Source: Pseudoalteromonas sp. N1230-9 (lineage in GTDB: Bacteria; Pseudomonadota; Gammaproteobacteria; Enterobacterales; Alteromonadaceae). From it: 64,000 nt of DNA. Shown one piece after another: positions 17,523 to 26,606 of this stretch. Below the pieces are notes generated by a model, which worked only from the letters and a program-made list of their open reading frames with translations, had not been told where the DNA came from and made no database searches. Position 1 is the stretch's first letter, and every line of letters starts with the position of its first letter. The DNA lies in NCBI RefSeq assembly GCF_032716425.1, contig NZ_CP090420.1:558001-622000 (forward strand), in the 5' to 3' direction. The translations under genes were made by a program, and so were the position numbers.

Positions 17523-18059
17523 TTAAATTTTTGAGACCCAACCAAACTCGCCAAAGCTTTCAAATTTATAACTCTTATCGCCAGCGTTAAACTGCCCTTG
17601 CAACGTGTTGTCGGTAAGAGTCATTACAGCTTGATGAAATGCGTTAGTGTGATCATTCACTTTGCCAAACACACTGCGGTTACCATTACTTGCTTCAATA
17701 ATATTAGTTATTTCGACAGTATAACTTTGATACTCGTCAACGATAAGAATGAAGTTATCACCGGATTGCAGTGTTTTTAGAGTGCCAAGGTCAAACTTGC
17801 TAAACGTTGTATTATTGAGCCTTTTAGGCAAACGGCCTTGTTTATAAAGGTAATCGTGAGCACGATTTGAAAGCTGATTAAGTGGTGCTGTTAGGTTAAC
17901 AACGGGCTGCGGAATCGTGTGTTTAGCCGGCGTATCATTGGAAACAAAAAGCTCCTCAGCATTGGGCTGTAACTTAAAGGCACCACTTTGAATATGCCAT
18001 TCATTTAAGGCAAATACGCTCAGTGGAATAATGAAGATTAATGCAAGCGTCCTGTTCAC
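17523..18059 (-). CDS. Secreted protein of unknown function (beta-rich)
   Basis: A 178-residue protein with a signal peptide (MNRTLALIFIIPLSVFALN). The rest is predicted beta-rich with no cysteine. The segment with LQSGDNFILIVDEYQSYTVE, then NRSVFGKVND, LTDNTLQGQF and YKFESFGEFGWV resembles the beta domain that precedes the catalytic domain in some secreted reprolysin-like metallopeptidases of marine bacteria. No HExxH motif or protease domain follows, so it would be a stand-alone form. This resemblance is from memory of the pattern and is weak. It is divergent from rimK with about 196 bases between. Confidence 0.65.
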   Translation of the reverse strand: MNRTLALIFIIPLSVFALNEWHIQSGAFKLQPNAEELFVSNDTPAKHTIPQPVVNLTAPLNQLSNRAHDYLYKQGRLPKRLNNTTFSKFDLGTLKTLQSGDNFILIVDEYQSYTVEITNIIEASNGNRSVFGKVNDHTNAFHQAVMTLTDNTLQGQFNAGDKSYKFESFGEFGWVSKI

Positions 18060-18255
18060 ATGTTTCTCTAATCGGGTTTATTGTTAACTTACTGTGACTT
18101 TTTACCTCAATTTAACAATGTGGTCAATGTTTATTCAGTTTGTAGTCATTTTTATCATCGTAACGATAAAATTAACTTGTTTTACTCACTCCTCGATGAT
18201 GAGCATAATCCGCGTTTTTTTGTCACCGAAACTCCAATATTAGAGGTACCGACTT

Positions 18256-19203
18256 ATGCGCGGGTGGATCATTTATAAAGATAGCCAAGGCTTGTTAAAG
18301 CAAGAAACTTACGAAGTTGAACGTTTACTTGCAGCGGCGAAAGAGGAAGGCATTGATTTACAAGTTTATTCGCCTGATCAGTTTGATTTAACGATTACTC
18401 GCGAAGATGGTAAAAGTATTCTGATTGATGGCCAGTCAGTACAATTACCTGACTTTGTGATTCCTCGTATGGGCGCTAGCACAACCTATTTTGCATTGGC
18501 AATTATCCGCCACCTTGAGCGTTTAGGCGTGTATTGCGTGAATAGCTCGCAGTCAATTGAAACGGTGAAAGACAAGTTATTTGCGCAGCAAATTTTAGCT
18601 GAGTGTAATTTACCAACCCCCAACACTATGCTTGTTAAGTTTCCAGTTAATATTGATTTAGTTGAAAAACAAATCGGTTTTCCTGTGGTGATTAAAACGT
18701 TATCAGGCTCGCAAGGCAGTGGCGTATTTTTATCAAAATCAAAAGAAGAGTTTGATGATTTAATGCAGTTAATTGAGGCTGCAAATCCACAAGCAAACAT
18801 TATTTTGCAGCAGTTTGTTAAGTCAAGTCACGGTCGTGATTTGCGAGTACTTACTATCGGTGGCCGTGCTGTTGCTTGTATGGAGCGTAACTCGCAGGGC
18901 AAAAACTTTAAAGCCAATGTAAGTGCCGGTGGTACTGGTAAGTCATTTCCGATAACGCCAGAAATCGAATGGCTTGCAACACAAACTGCGAATGTACTTA
19001 ACCTTGATGTGGCGGGCATTGATTTATTATTTGATGAGCAACATTTCAAAATATGCGAAGCAAACTCAAGCCCAGGCTTTGAAGGTTTAGAAGGGGCGCT
19101 AGGAATTGATGTTGCAAAAGAAATTTTGCACTTTATTCGTATCCGTTTAGGTATTTTTGATAAACCTGAAGTAACCAAGGCTGTAAGTTTAGAAGTTGTG
19201 TAA
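18256..19203 (+). CDS. rimK: Ribosomal protein S6 / alpha-L-glutamate ligase RimK
   Basis: A 315-residue ATP-grasp ligase, close to E. coli RimK (300). RimK adds glutamate residues to the C-terminus of ribosomal protein S6 and can make poly-glutamate. Features include the N-terminal pre-ATP-grasp domain, VNSSQSIETVKDKLFAQQIL, the glycine loop KTLSGSQGSGVFL, the HGRDLRVLTIGGRAVACMER strand pair, and the metal-binding DLLFDEQHFKICEANSSPGF. A GAGG site lies about nine bases before the ATG. It is transcribed alone toward the convergent symporter gene. Confidence 0.93.
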   Translation: MRGWIIYKDSQGLLKQETYEVERLLAAAKEEGIDLQVYSPDQFDLTITREDGKSILIDGQSVQLPDFVIPRMGASTTYFALAIIRHLERLGVYCVNSSQSIETVKDKLFAQQILAECNLPTPNTMLVKFPVNIDLVEKQIGFPVVIKTLSGSQGSGVFLSKSKEEFDDLMQLIEAANPQANIILQQFVKSSHGRDLRVLTIGGRAVACMERNSQGKNFKANVSAGGTGKSFPITPEIEWLATQTANVLNLDVAGIDLLFDEQHFKICEANSSPGFEGLEGALGIDVAKEILHFIRIRLGIFDKPEVTKAVSLEVV

Positions 19204-19221
19204 TAATTAGTGAGTCACTAG

Positions 19222-20817
19222 TTAACTAAAGAGTAAAGCGGTCACTCCTATAGTTAAAATTGCAAAAACAATAACTGCGAACGCCCAGTTTTTTGCTGTG
19301 ATGAAGATTTCTTTCTTATTCAAGTAAAACTGATGTTCGCAGTTTTTATATAAAGGTAAGCCAATTTTTTCGAAAAAAGCTAAGTGAGTTTGGTTAGGCT
19401 CAAGGGCTTTACTCTTGTATAAAAAAAGTATTAAAAGTGAGCTTACTAAGTTCAATAGCATTGGAAGTGAGAACCAGTAGACGGCGTCTTTTGGCGCTAT
19501 TGCGAAGTATACAATGCCAAGAATAATTGAAGATAAGTAACCTATAATTTCAGATTTCAAAGTTACCTTCCACCAAAACCAGCGTGCGATTGCAAAAGGC
19601 GCAAGGCCTGCAAAAATAACTATATGAAGTTGATAGATGAACAGTAAACTGTCTATCATTCCCAGCAAAAAAATAAGATAACTGATTGCGCTTAAACAGA
19701 ATACCGATAAAAAATAGACATTTTTTTTACTGATTTGTGGTTTTTCTTCAATATAGAAATCATTAGTAATAAGTGAGGCTCCCCAATTTAGGTGAGAGTC
19801 AATGGTCGACACATAGGCAGCGATGAGGCAAAAAATAAATAAGTTTATAAGTTCAGGTGGGAGTGCTTTCATAATGACATGGGCATAAACTTGGTCTGCA
19901 TTTAATGAAGTATTCGTGAGAGTAATTGCAACGATACCAATTAAAACCCAAGGTAAACTTCTGATAAAAAAATGAATGACGCAATGTAGAAGAATGGCAT
20001 TTTTTGCGTCTGCTTCACTTTTACAAGATATGACCCTTTGTATTAAAGGCCCTGAGCCAGGTGCTTTATATACCCAAGCAATAATTAAAAACACCCAAAA
20101 GTAATGTGATTCGTTATTTGGAGCACTGTTCTCAATAAAAAGGGCTTTTTTCTCGTTAGGAACTTCTGAAATTATCGAACTCAGAGGTTGATTTTCGAGG
20201 ATGAAATATAAAGCTACCCATGAAATACCTACAGCAAAGATAAGCTGAAAGATATCTGTAACTATTACTCCTTTAAGACCTGAAAGCGCTGTATAAAGTA
20301 CGACAATAAAAAATATCGCACAGATACTGAGTTGAGTTTCTAATTCTGTCAGTTGTAAAAATGGATGAAGAGAGAGCACCTCTGACAAAATAATTGCAAA
20401 TGCATAAGTCAGACTTGCAATGATAACCGTGTTAAGAATTCCCCCCTCAAAAATTGCTTTAATTTTTCTTAAAAATCGGGTGTTATGAGAGTCTCCGTAG
20501 CGAAGTTCAAAAAGCGCTACTTCTGTTTTAATACCACTACGATACCAGTATTTACTGAAAAAAAATGCAGTAGATAGCAGGCTCAAAATTCCTATCCACC
20601 AAATCCAATTGCCACTTATTCCAAAGCTATATACCAATCCCGCTACAATAATTGGCGTATCACTAGAAAGAGTTGTTGCACTCATCGATGAACCAGCCAT
20701 ATACCAAGGGATGTTTCTATTGGCAGTTATTAATGAGTCTGATGATTGCTTTTTACTTTTTAGCGATAACCAAAAACCCACTAGAAAAATGGCAATCAAA
20801 AAAAGGCATAATTGCAC
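19222..20817 (-). CDS. Sodium:solute symporter family transporter
   Basis: A 531-residue inner-membrane protein with about 13-14 hydrophobic helices and the SSS-family pattern: an early WYMAGSSMSATTLSSDTPI segment (the sodium-site helix TM1), GVIVTDIFQLIFAVGISW in TM6, and AAYVSTIDSHLNWGASLITN in TM8, the usual sodium-ligand region. The start is GTG at 20817 with AAAGG seven bases upstream. SSS members import sugars, amino acids or vitamins with Na+. It follows the ROK gene on the same strand (62-base gap), and the TonB receptor is divergent, so the substrate is probably a glycan breakdown product (inference). Confidence 0.9.
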   Translation of the reverse strand: MQLCLFLIAIFLVGFWLSLKSKKQSSDSLITANRNIPWYMAGSSMSATTLSSDTPIIVAGLVYSFGISGNWIWWIGILSLLSTAFFFSKYWYRSGIKTEVALFELRYGDSHNTRFLRKIKAIFEGGILNTVIIASLTYAFAIILSEVLSLHPFLQLTELETQLSICAIFFIVVLYTALSGLKGVIVTDIFQLIFAVGISWVALYFILENQPLSSIISEVPNEKKALFIENSAPNNESHYFWVFLIIAWVYKAPGSGPLIQRVISCKSEADAKNAILLHCVIHFFIRSLPWVLIGIVAITLTNTSLNADQVYAHVIMKALPPELINLFIFCLIAAYVSTIDSHLNWGASLITNDFYIEEKPQISKKNVYFLSVFCLSAISYLIFLLGMIDSLLFIYQLHIVIFAGLAPFAIARWFWWKVTLKSEIIGYLSSIILGIVYFAIAPKDAVYWFSLPMLLNLVSSLLILFLYKSKALEPNQTHLAFFEKIGLPLYKNCEHQFYLNKKEIFITAKNWAFAVIVFAILTIGVTALLFS

Positions 20818-20879
20818 AGTGATACCTTTGAAATTTTATAATCTAGAGTAAATATAAATTATTTCATTAAGATGTCATA

Positions 20880-21980
20880 TTAGTGGGTAGTACCCAAAAA
20901 ATGATATATAGCGAGTGTCGTTGCCCCTCTACTCAATGGGTTGGGGTCATTATCGATAATCAAGTCTGCTTTTTTAGCTTCTGTTTCTTTGTAAAACAAG
21001 CCCTTGAAGGTTAGGGTATCTACCAGTTGTTTTCGAACGTAATAGGGTAGCTCACCTGCGAGAACGATAGCACTTGGATCAAATAGTACTTGAATATAAT
21101 GTAAAGGTAACTCAAGAGCAGATGAAGCTAGTTTTAGCCATTCTAAATAATGTTGGTAATACGCTGAAGATGGATCAAGCGCATCTTGCCAATTACTGGC
21201 TCCTTTATGTTGCAAGTAACTAGTTAGAGAGCTTAAACAAGGCCGAATGGCCGTTTCTTCGGGGCTGAATAGGCCCGCAATTTCACCGGCATTACCATAT
21301 TGGCCGCTTAGTAGTTGTTGCTTATTTACAAAACCACCGCCTATATTTTCGCTTAAATTGAGTAAAAAGAAGCTTTCTAAGTCACTTCCCCGAGTTGAAA
21401 TTGAATAACCTACTGCGCTGGTATTTCCATCATTTTCCATAAAGCATGGAACATTAAAAGCTTGCTCGAAATAGTCAATTAAATTTAGCTTTGACCATTG
21501 TTCTACATTGTACTTATTACAGACAGAGTTTGAGGTAACAAAAAAACCTGATACAGAGATCCCTATACCTATTACTTTGTTGTCAATTTCCATACTAGAG
21601 AGCATATTTTGCAATAAACCCTTAGCCGTACTCAAGCATTCAGTTGGTGATGATAAATCAACCTTTTTAGTTGTTTCAGCTATATGTTCACCACATAGGT
21701 CATCAACTCTTATAACCAGTTTGTTGTTCGCTAACACGACCCCAACAGCAAATAATTTATTGGGCTTTATAGTGATGTTGATCGCAGGTTGGCCTCTAGA
21801 GCCAAGAACTTTCGATTGTTGTTCAATTAATTCTTGATCTAAGAGTGATTTGGTTAGCCGTGTGAGTGATTGATTGGAGACACCCATAATTTTGGCAAGC
21901 TCCACTCGACTAGCTCTATGGTTGCGCCTCAAGAAACTAAGGATAAATTTCTCATTTTTATTTAGGTTAATCAATTTCAT
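20880..21980 (-). CDS. ROK-family transcriptional repressor (NagC/XylR type)
   Basis: A 366-residue repressor with an N-terminal winged helix-turn-helix (SRVELAKIMGVSNQSLTRLT) and a ROK sugar-kinase-like domain (IGIGISVSGFF, MENDGNTSAVGY, ENIGGGFVNKQQLLSGQYGN, AGEIAGL). The zinc motif CxCGxxGCxE that normally follows the GEI segment is missing. I start at the ATG at 21980, just before the HTH; the frame runs 15 codons further to a TTG at 22025, and neither has a strong ribosome site. ROK repressors bind a sugar or sugar phosphate and leave the operator. The likely targets are the symporter behind it and the divergent TonB receptor. Confidence 0.9.
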   Translation of the reverse strand: MKLINLNKNEKFILSFLRRNHRASRVELAKIMGVSNQSLTRLTKSLLDQELIEQQSKVLGSRGQPAINITIKPNKLFAVGVVLANNKLVIRVDDLCGEHIAETTKKVDLSSPTECLSTAKGLLQNMLSSMEIDNKVIGIGISVSGFFVTSNSVCNKYNVEQWSKLNLIDYFEQAFNVPCFMENDGNTSAVGYSISTRGSDLESFFLLNLSENIGGGFVNKQQLLSGQYGNAGEIAGLFSPEETAIRPCLSSLTSYLQHKGASNWQDALDPSSAYYQHYLEWLKLASSALELPLHYIQVLFDPSAIVLAGELPYYVRKQLVDTLTFKGLFYKETEAKKADLIIDNDPNPLSRGATTLAIYHFLGTTH

Positions 21981-22042
21981 AGTTGAGTTCTTTGGCTCTA
22001 CAAGATGGTTAAACTTTTTACTCAAATTGTCATATTACAGAT

Positions 22043-22063
22043 TAATTAACTAAAAGTTAATTA
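22043..22063. promoter_or_regulatory. Candidate ROK operator (perfect inverted repeat)
   Basis: TAATTAACT and AGTTAATTA are exact inverted arms separated by AAA, giving a 21-bp dyad in the divergent region between the ROK gene and the TonB receptor. Its size and AT-rich character resemble NagC/Mlc-type operators. The link to this repressor is by position only. Confidence 0.45.
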
Positions 22064-22236
22064 TTAATTTCATATAACTATAGGATTCAGGTTAAGTGAT
22101 TGAATATCGGTTTTAAATGCTATTTACTTTTAATTTTAACAATAAATTTTTATTTTTTTACTTCCAAAAATTGATTAAATAACATAATGTGATTTAAGTG
22201 TTCATTGAATGAGCAATAATTCAATAGGAGGTAAGA

Positions 22237-24918
22237 ATGATAAAAATAAACAAGTTTAAGCTAAATCTATTTACATTAGCGCTTGCTTCAAGTGGTCTAT
22301 TAGTTGGGCATAGTGCGCTGGCACAAGCTAGTAATGAAGATTCAGAGTCACAATTAGAAGTTATTGAGGTTCAAGGTGTTAGGGCCAGTCTCAATAGAGC
22401 ATTAGGTCAAAAACGGGAAGCGGTTGAAGTTACAGACTCTATCTCAGCTGAAGATTTAGGTAAGTTCCCTGATTTAAATATTTCTGAATCATTACAACGC
22501 GTTCCCGGAGTAACATTGAATCGGAATAGCAATGGTGAAGGACAAGCAATAAATTTAAGGGGCTTAGGTCCGCAATTTACACGTGTCGAAGTGAACGGTA
22601 TGTCGGGTACTTCAAATGGCAGCGGTGGGCGTTTCTCTACAAGTTCTGGAGGACGAGGGTTTAACTTTGAACTACTGGCGGCTGAACTTTTTTCAAATGT
22701 GACCGTGAAGAAGACACCGACAGCGAAACAAACCGAAGGTGGCATGGCTGGTGTTGTGACATTAGAAACACCTAAACCTTTAAGTTATGAAGGCACTAAG
22801 TTTACTGTTTCAGCTCAAGGTAATTACAGTGAAATACTGGATGAAGTTGATCCGCGAGGGTCATTATTTTTTAGTCATAACATTGATAATACGCTAGGTT
22901 TCTCTGCTAGTGTTGCTTATTCAGATACTCATTTTCAATCAAATACAGTGGAAAGTGGTGTTTGGCGTCCGATGAACGTTGTTGGTCGCGGCGACAGTGA
23001 TGATCTTATTGCCAATGGCACCCGCTATTATATTTTTGATGAACAAAGGGACACACTAGGATCGACTTTTAGTGCTCAATATCGGCCTACAGATAACCTA
23101 GAAATGTTGCTTTCAGTTCTTTATGCAACATCAGACAGTGAAAGATTAGCAAACAGGAATGATATGCCTGTGGAAAATCCCGGTGATACGGTTAGTTTCA
23201 GTTCTGAAAACGGCATCGTAAATTCTGCGACTTTCACAGGGGTTCAGCAGCGTGTAGGAACAAACTATCTAACAACTGATGAAGACTTCACGCAGGTTAC
23301 ATTTGATACCAAGTGGGAGTTAAATGATCATTGGCAAATACGCCCATTTATCGGTTATTCAAAACGTGATGCTAAACGTCAATTTGACCTTTATTCATTT
23401 AGGTTAGCGGAGAATGGTGAGTTTGATCCAGGCACAGTTTCATATGATGTAAGAGGTGACTTTGTAGACTTTCAGTCGTCACATACAGACTTTACGTCGA
23501 ACCCTGAGGACTTTTTATTCAATGTATTTATTTTGCGACCTTCAGTTGATGAAGATGAAGAAATTACAGGTAAGTTGGATTTCAGTCGTTATTTCTATGA
23601 GGGAGCATTAACCAGTATTGATTTTGGCTTTCGATATTCAGAACGAGAAAAAACTAGAGTACAAACTCAAGAGCGGCTTCAACGTTTACCGGGAACTAGC
23701 ATTGAAGATATGCCTAGCTTAGCCGATGTGGCAATGACAATGCCTTTTGAGGTTGATGGTTCAACCGCACCGAGTTCACAGTTAGTGGCAGACCCTCGCT
23801 TAATTCAAAATGTTTTTTATCCTCAGGGCGATGCAGTCTCAGGCGCATTTATTAGACCATTACCAGGTTTTGGTGCATCTGAAAGTTGGCAAGTAAATGA
23901 AGATACGTTCAATGCATATATTCAAGCTAATTTTGATTTTGAACACACATTATTTAATGTTGGTTTAAGAGTCGTTAAAACCGATCAAACCGCAACGGGA
24001 AATACTGTCGAGAATCAATTCCAGCCAACTGAACGTATTACTCCAATTACTGTTTCAAATAGCTACACTGAGTATCTACCTAGTGCCAACTTAAGACATG
24101 AACTGAATGATGACTTGCTCTTGAGGGCTGCTTACTCTGTCACATTAACCCGCCCAGACTTACCTGCACTAGCACCATCTGAAACTATTCGTGGTATTGA
24201 TGAAGGGGGTGGTACTGGTGCAAAGGGGAATCCTGAGTTAGAGCCTTTCACTTCTTCAAATTTTGATTTTGGAGTGGAATGGTATTTTGAAGAGGAGGCT
24301 CTTTTAGCTGCCAATATATTCTACAAAGATATCGAGGGATTGATTGACACAACTTCTTTTACTGAAGTGCGCTCATTTCCAAGGCAGTCTGATGGTGTCA
24401 TTGTATCTGCTCCAATAATATTTACCCAACCGGCCAACGGTGTAGAGGCAAGTGTAAAAGGGGCTGAATTTGCGTTTCAAAAACCATTTACATTTTTGCC
24501 TCAAGGGATATGGCAAAACTTTGGAGGCCTGTTTAATTTAACGGTTACCGACAGTGAGGCTGACTTCAATACTGAAGATGATGTGAGAAGTAGTGGCTTA
24601 CCTGGGTTATCAAAGTTAAGTTATAACGCGTCTATTTACTATGATGATGGTGCGCTTGACATGCGTCTTTCCTATGCTTGGCGTGAGCGGTATCTTGCTC
24701 AATTCTCGGATGATTTTGGTGTCCCAAGATTTATTGATGACTTTGGCCAGTTAGACTTATCTGCAAACTACCGTGTTAATGATGATCTGCAATTTCAAAT
24801 GCAAATCTTGAATTTAACTAATGAGCAAATGATAAATCAGGCGACCTCGCGTTACTTGCCATATGGGGTGAGTGAACTTGATCGCAGAATTTTATTTGGT
24901 GTTCGATATAGCTTCTAG
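22237..24918 (+). CDS. TonB-dependent receptor (carbohydrate-type)
   Basis: An 893-residue outer-membrane receptor with a signal peptide ending near SALAQA (residue 31). A plug domain follows (EVIEVQGVRASLNRALGQKR, SAEDLGKFPDLNISESLQRV, GVTLNRN, INLRGLGPQFTRVEVNG) and then a beta barrel ending in FGVRYSF with a terminal Phe. The VRASLNRA-type plug start is characteristic of the large TonB receptor group that in marine gammaproteobacteria takes up oligosaccharides. AGGAGG precedes the ATG. It is divergent from the ROK repressor and followed by a phosphodiester glycosidase, with a terminator between them. Confidence 0.93.
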   Translation: MIKINKFKLNLFTLALASSGLLVGHSALAQASNEDSESQLEVIEVQGVRASLNRALGQKREAVEVTDSISAEDLGKFPDLNISESLQRVPGVTLNRNSNGEGQAINLRGLGPQFTRVEVNGMSGTSNGSGGRFSTSSGGRGFNFELLAAELFSNVTVKKTPTAKQTEGGMAGVVTLETPKPLSYEGTKFTVSAQGNYSEILDEVDPRGSLFFSHNIDNTLGFSASVAYSDTHFQSNTVESGVWRPMNVVGRGDSDDLIANGTRYYIFDEQRDTLGSTFSAQYRPTDNLEMLLSVLYATSDSERLANRNDMPVENPGDTVSFSSENGIVNSATFTGVQQRVGTNYLTTDEDFTQVTFDTKWELNDHWQIRPFIGYSKRDAKRQFDLYSFRLAENGEFDPGTVSYDVRGDFVDFQSSHTDFTSNPEDFLFNVFILRPSVDEDEEITGKLDFSRYFYEGALTSIDFGFRYSEREKTRVQTQERLQRLPGTSIEDMPSLADVAMTMPFEVDGSTAPSSQLVADPRLIQNVFYPQGDAVSGAFIRPLPGFGASESWQVNEDTFNAYIQANFDFEHTLFNVGLRVVKTDQTATGNTVENQFQPTERITPITVSNSYTEYLPSANLRHELNDDLLLRAAYSVTLTRPDLPALAPSETIRGIDEGGGTGAKGNPELEPFTSSNFDFGVEWYFEEEALLAANIFYKDIEGLIDTTSFTEVRSFPRQSDGVIVSAPIIFTQPANGVEASVKGAEFAFQKPFTFLPQGIWQNFGGLFNLTVTDSEADFNTEDDVRSSGLPGLSKLSYNASIYYDDGALDMRLSYAWRERYLAQFSDDFGVPRFIDDFGQLDLSANYRVNDDLQFQMQILNLTNEQMINQATSRYLPYGVSELDRRILFGVRYSF

Positions 24919-24957
24919 AAGCACTGATAATGGCTGATTTCCCTATTATCAGTTCCA

Positions 24958-24988
24958 GTAGACTGGCCTGCCCGCCAGTCTACTTTTT
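24958..24988 (+). terminator. Rho-independent terminator after the TonB receptor
   Basis: GTAGACTGGC, a six-base CTGCCC loop and GCCAGTCTAC form a perfect 10-bp stem followed by TTTTT. An additional weaker stem, CTGATAAT/ATTATCAG, lies just before. Because the next gene starts 14 bases later, expression of that gene must come from partial readthrough or its own promoter. Confidence 0.85.
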
Positions 24989-25001
24989 ATAGAAAAGTTT
25001 A

Positions 25002-26573
25002 ATGAAGCAGGTGGTTAAATTGTTAAAATTATTGAGTTGCGTCATCTTTGGTTTGTTAGTATCCCAAGTTACTTTAGCTAACACAGTTATTGAGCTTACT
25101 AAAGGTGTATATTTTGAAGAGATAGTTGTTAGAGCTTCTGATAAAGCTAGTTTTGTAATTAAAACTCAGCCGTATCAGTTGGCACACAGTGATAGTGTTG
25201 AAAAGGTCTTGGCCGAATTTTCAACAAGGCATAATCTTTCACTACAAACCGAAAAGCTAGCGTTCCCCGACCATCTAGGTAATAAAACTCTCTTTAAAAG
25301 GTTCTCTATTACTTTGGGTCGCAGCTCAGGTGAAGTAAAAAAGTTTTCTAAGGAGCTTTTATCTAAAGGTGTTCAAGTACAAGAAGTACTAGAGTGTACT
25401 GATTGCAAACACAGAAAAAACCAACTAATCAGCCTAGTGAAAGTTGATCCCAAGCTTTTTGAAGGTCGCTTGGTCTCAAGTTTGGCTAACCAGTCAGTCG
25501 TAGGCTTAGCGACCGTTAGTAAATCCAATACTGTTAATAATGCCCTTATGAGTATTAATGGTAATTTCTTTGTAATGAATTCTAAATTAGGTTTACCTGG
25601 GGATATTTCAGGGATTGTTGTTGAAAATGGAAAGCTACTGAGTGAAGCCGTTGATAATAGACCTGCATTAATTGTAAATAATGCTAAAGAGTTAAAGGTA
25701 AGCATTGCACACAATACCCGAACAAAAATGCTCTTACATAATGATAATGATCAGCTAGTTATCCATGGGCTAAACCGATTACCTAATAAAATACTCAATT
25801 GTGGTAATTTTCAAAATGGTGAATATCAATTTCCTACACATGATGTTGTTTGTACCAACAAAGATGAAGTGATTGCCTTTACTAAAGAGTTCGGGAAGTT
25901 TGATATTTTGCAGCAGTTTGATGCTGATATTTATATTTTAAATAAGTCGTTGTCAAAAATTGATGGTTATCCCACAAGAATTAGTGAGCATGAAACCTTA
26001 ATCCTGGCTACGGGTAAGGCAAAGCAACAACTGAAATCTTTCCATGATAGTAGTGATAATGGGCAAGAAATTACTGTGGACTACCATGTGTTTGCCGATG
26101 ATAAAGAACTTTCTTTACATGAAGGCATGTATATCATCGGAGGAGGGCCAACTTTACTACTTGACTCAAAAATTCCTTTAAATGATTGGTACAAACAAGG
26201 CTGGCACATTTCTAGTCATAAAACAGCTTTTGAAGGTCAAGATACAACAGATTTTGAGTCAAGTAATGTGTTGGACAGAAGTAGTTTCTATGACAGCTGG
26301 GTCTTTGGAAATCATCCAAGAACATCAGTGGGAGTTGATATCTTAGGAAACGTATATTTTTTTACTGTCTATGGTCGAAATTCATACTTAAGCCAAGGGA
26401 TGGGGCTTGTGGAGCTTGCAAACCTAATGGAGAGTAAAGGTATTGTAAATGCGATAAATCTAGATGGCGGAGGTTCCACTGCAATGGTTGTTAATGGTCG
26501 ATTGACAGGTTTACCTTCAGACTCAGTTGGTGAGAGACAAGTCGCGGATGTCATTTCAATTATTGAAAATTAG
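25002..26573 (+). CDS. Secreted NAGPA-domain phosphodiester glycosidase
   Basis: A 523-residue protein with a signal peptide (MKQVVKLLKLLSCVIFGLLV to about residue 27). A 140-residue N-terminal region may hold a SPOR-like or other alpha-beta fold. The rest matches the phosphodiester glycosidase family named for NAGPA, the GlcNAc-1-phosphodiester alpha-N-acetylglucosaminidase. The family landmarks are ALMSINGNFFVMNSKLGLPG, VENGKLL, NRPALIVNN, the metal-site RTSVGVDILGNVYFFTVYG, and NAINLDGGGSTAMVVNG. The enzyme should remove a sugar from a sugar-1-phosphate diester in the periplasm or at the cell surface. It lies 83 bases after the TonB receptor. The substrate is not known. Confidence 0.88.
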   Translation: MKQVVKLLKLLSCVIFGLLVSQVTLANTVIELTKGVYFEEIVVRASDKASFVIKTQPYQLAHSDSVEKVLAEFSTRHNLSLQTEKLAFPDHLGNKTLFKRFSITLGRSSGEVKKFSKELLSKGVQVQEVLECTDCKHRKNQLISLVKVDPKLFEGRLVSSLANQSVVGLATVSKSNTVNNALMSINGNFFVMNSKLGLPGDISGIVVENGKLLSEAVDNRPALIVNNAKELKVSIAHNTRTKMLLHNDNDQLVIHGLNRLPNKILNCGNFQNGEYQFPTHDVVCTNKDEVIAFTKEFGKFDILQQFDADIYILNKSLSKIDGYPTRISEHETLILATGKAKQQLKSFHDSSDNGQEITVDYHVFADDKELSLHEGMYIIGGGPTLLLDSKIPLNDWYKQGWHISSHKTAFEGQDTTDFESSNVLDRSSFYDSWVFGNHPRTSVGVDILGNVYFFTVYGRNSYLSQGMGLVELANLMESKGIVNAINLDGGGSTAMVVNGRLTGLPSDSVGERQVADVISIIEN

Positions 26574-26606
26574 TTTGGCTGAACTTCCTAAAATGCTTTT
26601 TAATGT

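Noticed and set aside
18081..18278. 65-codon frame before rimK
   Set aside because: It overlaps the rimK start, has no ribosome site and no known features.
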